Part shown: piece after piece, positions 61,730 through 64,000 of the stretch
How positions within the stretch are numbered: the stretch's first letter is position 1
How the letters are laid out: each line of letters opens with the position of its first letter
DNA from: Zetaproteobacteria bacterium
GTDB taxonomy: Bacteria; Pseudomonadota; Zetaproteobacteria; Mariprofundales; Mariprofundaceae
Direction of reading: 5' to 3'
Assembly (NCBI GenBank): GCA_003228735.1
Contig: QIFG01000076.1
Coordinates: 30,078-94,077, forward strand
DNA: 64,000 nt
The notes under the pieces: generated by a model
Database searches by the model: none
What the model was told of the DNA's origin: nothing
What the model saw: only the letters and a program-made list of their open reading frames with translations
Position numbers and translations under genes: made by a program

Positions 61730-63097
61730 CTATTGTGTTGTTGCCAGTCGTTTTCTCTGGCTGCTTGGCGGGATGCCCAGTAGTTCCCGGTACTTGGCGG
61801 TTGTTCTGCGCGCGATTTCAATACCCTCCGTACGCAGACGATCGGAAATAGCCTGATCGGAGATCGGCTTGTCCATCGGTTCGGATTCGATGAGAGATTT
61901 TACGCGCTGTTGTACGCGGTAGATAGAGATGGAATTTCCGCTTCGTGTCGGCAGCCCGGCGGAAAAGAAGCGTTTGAGCTCAACCAGGCCCAAAGGCGTC
62001 TCAGCGTACTTGCCGCTGGTAACGCGGGAGATCGTTGATTCGTGCAAGCCAACCTCGTCTGCTACGTCCTGCAATGTCAGGGGCTTGAGCCCGATCAGCC
62101 CATGCTCCAGAAAAGCCTGCTGGCGCCTGATCAGACATCCGGCAACCTTGTGCAATGTCGCCTGCCGCTGGTCAAGGGAGTAAAGCAGCCACTTGGCTTC
62201 TTTGTTTGCCTTGTCCATAAACTCACGATCCTTGCCCTGCCATCGATGGCCCTGCCATGGATTGTTCAGGCGGATGCCACGCCAGGCATAGGAGGGGATT
62301 TCGATTTCAAAGCGTCCGGCTGCAATACGGCGAAAGATAATCTCAGGCCGGATATAGATGTTCATCTGTCCATTCAGGCTATGGCCCGGAAAGGGGTCCA
62401 GACGGCGCATGCGTGCGCGTGCCGTGCCCAGTTCTTCAATGCTGCAGCCGGCGATCCCGGCAAGAAGTTCGTCTGCTTCGAATAACTGTTCGGAACAGTG
62501 CAACAGCAATCGGCGCACCAGCACATCAGTTGTATCAATATCATCCAGTTGCAGCAGCAGGCATTCAGTCAGGCTTCTGGCCCCGACGCCTGCCGGTTCG
62601 AGTTGTTGTACGGTGTTTTCCAGAACGTCGGTCAGGATTTCGGGGTTTGTTTTCAGCGCACTAGCCAATTCGCTGATGCTGGCGTGGAAGTAACCATCGT
62701 CTTCAAGGGAATCAATGAGGGCATGAGCGAGGGGGCGGTGATCCGCACTCATGGGTTGGCGGTCAACCTGTTCATGAAGTGACTCGCTCAGGCTTTGCTC
62801 GCGCTGCAACTGGCGCTCGCGCTGACCGCTGTCAGCGTCAGCCGCCGGTTCATACATGCGCTCCCAGCGATTATCACCGGCCTCGCGCCATGAGTTCTGC
62901 TCGATTACCTCTGGAATGGTTTCGGCATCAACATCCTCAGCCGGCCCTTCAGCCTCGATTAACGGGTTGTTCTCCATGCATTGCTTCACATAGATATCCA
63001 GCTCAATGGAATTCATTGCCAGAATTTTCAGGCTCAGGCTGAGCTGCGGCGTCATGGCCAGGCGCTGTCCGAGCTTGCTGACCAGCTTAGTCTGCAT
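61730..63097 (-). CDS. rpoN: RNA polymerase sigma-54 factor
   Basis: A 455-residue sigma-54: glutamine-rich region I (LGQRLAMTPQLSLSLKILAM and onward), acidic region II, the core-binding domain (ALIDSLEDDGYF, GVGARSLTECLLLQL), the HTH and the RpoN box ARRTTAKYRELLGIP near the C-terminus. It transcribes genes only with AAA+ activators. It heads the rpoN-hpf-ptsN-hprK-rapZ run. Confidence 0.96.
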   Translation of the reverse strand: MQTKLVSKLGQRLAMTPQLSLSLKILAMNSIELDIYVKQCMENNPLIEAEGPAEDVDAETIPEVIEQNSWREAGDNRWERMYEPAADADSGQRERQLQREQSLSESLHEQVDRQPMSADHRPLAHALIDSLEDDGYFHASISELASALKTNPEILTDVLENTVQQLEPAGVGARSLTECLLLQLDDIDTTDVLVRRLLLHCSEQLFEADELLAGIAGCSIEELGTARARMRRLDPFPGHSLNGQMNIYIRPEIIFRRIAAGRFEIEIPSYAWRGIRLNNPWQGHRWQGKDREFMDKANKEAKWLLYSLDQRQATLHKVAGCLIRRQQAFLEHGLIGLKPLTLQDVADEVGLHESTISRVTSGKYAETPLGLVELKRFFSAGLPTRSGNSISIYRVQQRVKSLIESEPMDKPISDQAISDRLRTEGIEIARRTTAKYRELLGIPPSSQRKRLATTQ

Positions 63098-63217
63098 TGA
63101 GGCCCCTGGGGTAATATTGGGAAGGAGTCAGATTAAACACCATCACTATTATTCTTATATACCAGCTTGTCTTAAGCCACAAGTTATTGATGCAGAAACA
63201 TCTGAAAGCCAGGGCAT
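63098..63217. other. Spacer between rpoN and grxD
   Basis: A 120-bp AT-rich stretch that should contain the rpoN promoter. No terminator or repeat is evident. Confidence 0.35.
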
Positions 63218-63544
63218 TTAATTCGATGCCTGTTGCAGGGGCTTAAGTAACTCGGCCAGTTCCCCGCATGCATGCATTTCGGAAACAATGTCGCAACCGC
63301 CGATAAATTCGCCTTTGATATACAGTTGGGGAATCGTCGGCCAATCGGCATAGTCCTTGATGCCCTCACGCACCTCCGGATCAAGTAGCACATTGACTGC
63401 CTCATACGTGATATTGAAGCTGTCCATGATGGCGGCGACCTGCTGCGAGAACCCGCACTGCGGAAACTGCGGGGTTCCCTTCATGAACAGCACGGCATCA
63501 TGTTCATGTACAAGCGCGCCGATCTTTTCCCGGATTTGTTCCAT
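63218..63544 (-). CDS. grxD: Monothiol glutaredoxin, Grx4 family
   Basis: A 108-residue class II glutaredoxin with FMKGTPQFPQCGFSQQ (the CGFS active site, C30) and WPTIPQLYIKGEFIGGCDIV for glutathione binding. These proteins carry glutathione-ligated 2Fe-2S clusters and partner with BolA proteins. The ATG at 63544 shares its A with the stop codon of the BolA-like gene upstream, so the two are coupled. Confidence 0.95.
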   Translation of the reverse strand: MEQIREKIGALVHEHDAVLFMKGTPQFPQCGFSQQVAAIMDSFNITYEAVNVLLDPEVREGIKDYADWPTIPQLYIKGEFIGGCDIVSEMHACGELAELLKPLQQASN

Positions 63545-63810
63545 TAAGATTGATCCTTGTCTGCCAGAGCCTGCCAGCACTTCGGCGAATATGTTTTTAA
63601 CGCAAGCGCATGCACACGTTTCTGCATATGGTCACCCAGTGCCGCATACACCATCTGATGCTGTTTGATGCGGGATTTTCCTTCAAAGACAGGGGAAATC
63701 ACCAGCATTTCAAAATGATCATCACCGGCGTATAGTGAAACGGAGACTTGGGCATCGGGAATCTGCGTTTCCACCAGCTGACGCAAGGCTTCCACGCTCA
63801 CAGCTTGCAT
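63544..63810 (-). CDS. BolA/IbaG-family protein
   Basis: An 88-residue BolA-fold protein: MQAVSVEALRQLVETQIPDA at the start, DDHFEMLVISPVFEGKSRIK and the conserved HQMVYAALGDHM. IbaG/BolA proteins bind Fe-S clusters with monothiol glutaredoxin, encoded immediately downstream. I chose ATG 63810; an ATG three codons upstream is possible, and the longest frame is not supported. IbaG (YrbA) is the closer assignment than BolA itself. Confidence 0.88.
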   Translation of the reverse strand: MQAVSVEALRQLVETQIPDAQVSVSLYAGDDHFEMLVISPVFEGKSRIKQHQMVYAALGDHMQKRVHALALKTYSPKCWQALADKDQS

Positions 63811-64000
63811 GCGCCGCATGTTAGCTTGAAGACAGCAATAAGAACAATGGCCAAGCTGTTTTGTGCGCCTTTTTGTGCTTTGCAGCACACTAAATATTCG
63901 AAAGGCTTATACTAATACCTTCATAAATAAAGCCCTATGCAGCGAACTGCCGGGCGGTCAGTCCGCAAGGCGTATCGGCGCGAGCATAGCATGGCTATGG
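63811..64000. other. Right edge of the window, no gene recognised
   Basis: Upstream region of the BolA-like gene. The last 60 bases are GC-rich, with GCGAGCATAGCATGGCTATG near the end, possibly the start of a further repeat or gene that continues outside. Confidence 0.3.

Overview
The window is a chromosomal segment of a Gram-negative proteobacterium with moderately high GC. It combines LPS/Kdo synthesis (kdsA), GatCAB amidotransferase, a long-form HPF, and an rpoN-hpf-ptsN-hprK-rapZ regulatory block. Gene content and synteny remind me of Zetaproteobacteria (Mariprofundus-like iron oxidisers). That is recollection, not something the sequence proves. No rRNA or intact tRNA gene was found.

Layout. 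(1) 1-13.6 kb: a surface-polysaccharide cluster with glycosyltransferases of the GT2, GT4 and PMT/ArnT types, GalE, a Wzx-like flippase, two SAM methyltransferases, a FkbM methyltransferase and two radical-SAM enzymes. It abuts cysS, and its border carries a duplicated cysS 3' end plus a chimeric, deleted second copy of the radical-SAM/methyltransferase genes. (2) 14-21 kb: leftward housekeeping run pyrG-kdsA-eno-ftsB-gltX-cysS. (3) 21.3-24.7 kb: two lipoprotein genes, one a 939-residue putative surface hydrolase with tandem N-terminal repeats. (4) 24.8-40.4 kb: mostly housekeeping (purL, rpsT, radA-cvpA-purF, lipase, GDSL esterase, yjbQ, gatCAB, purB). (5) 40.4-45.5 kb: accessory genes between purB and ispH: a RloA/RloB-type ATPase/TOPRIM-like pair (probable phage defence), a 3' fragment of ispH, a GNAT/DUF1778 toxin-antitoxin pair and an ABC-F ATPase. 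(6) 45.6-51.3 kb: ispH, bcp, coaBC-dut-rrf2, rsmC and rsuA. rsuA appears to start at a non-canonical ATA. (7) 51.7-55.3 kb: a mosaic island: a 3' half of tRNA-Pro(CGG) acting as an attachment-site relic, a tyrosine integrase, a RelE/HTH toxin-antitoxin pair, an unknown gene, and a PD-(D/E)XK-like gene followed by what looks like an integron attC site. (8) 55.3-63.8 kb: bioB, then ptsI, HPr, EIIA(Man), rapZ, hprK, ptsN, hpf, rpoN, and a grx4/bolA pair. This is a regulatory PTS with no sugar permease in view.

Small repeats shape several gene borders. One MITE-like family (ends GGCCTGTTAACACTAA) has two full copies and one solo end. Its ends supply the last codons of rapZ and overlap the purB start. 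A second MITE-like element sits in a CTAG target containing the gatB stop codon. An inverted repeat (ACCACAAAGACAC type) abuts the stop codons of kdsA and bcp. The most interesting points are the repeated pattern of duplicated 3' ends of essential genes (cysS, ispH) bracketing accessory cargo, the lone attC cassette, the orphan tRNA-Pro attachment relic, the RloAB pair and the ATA start of rsuA.
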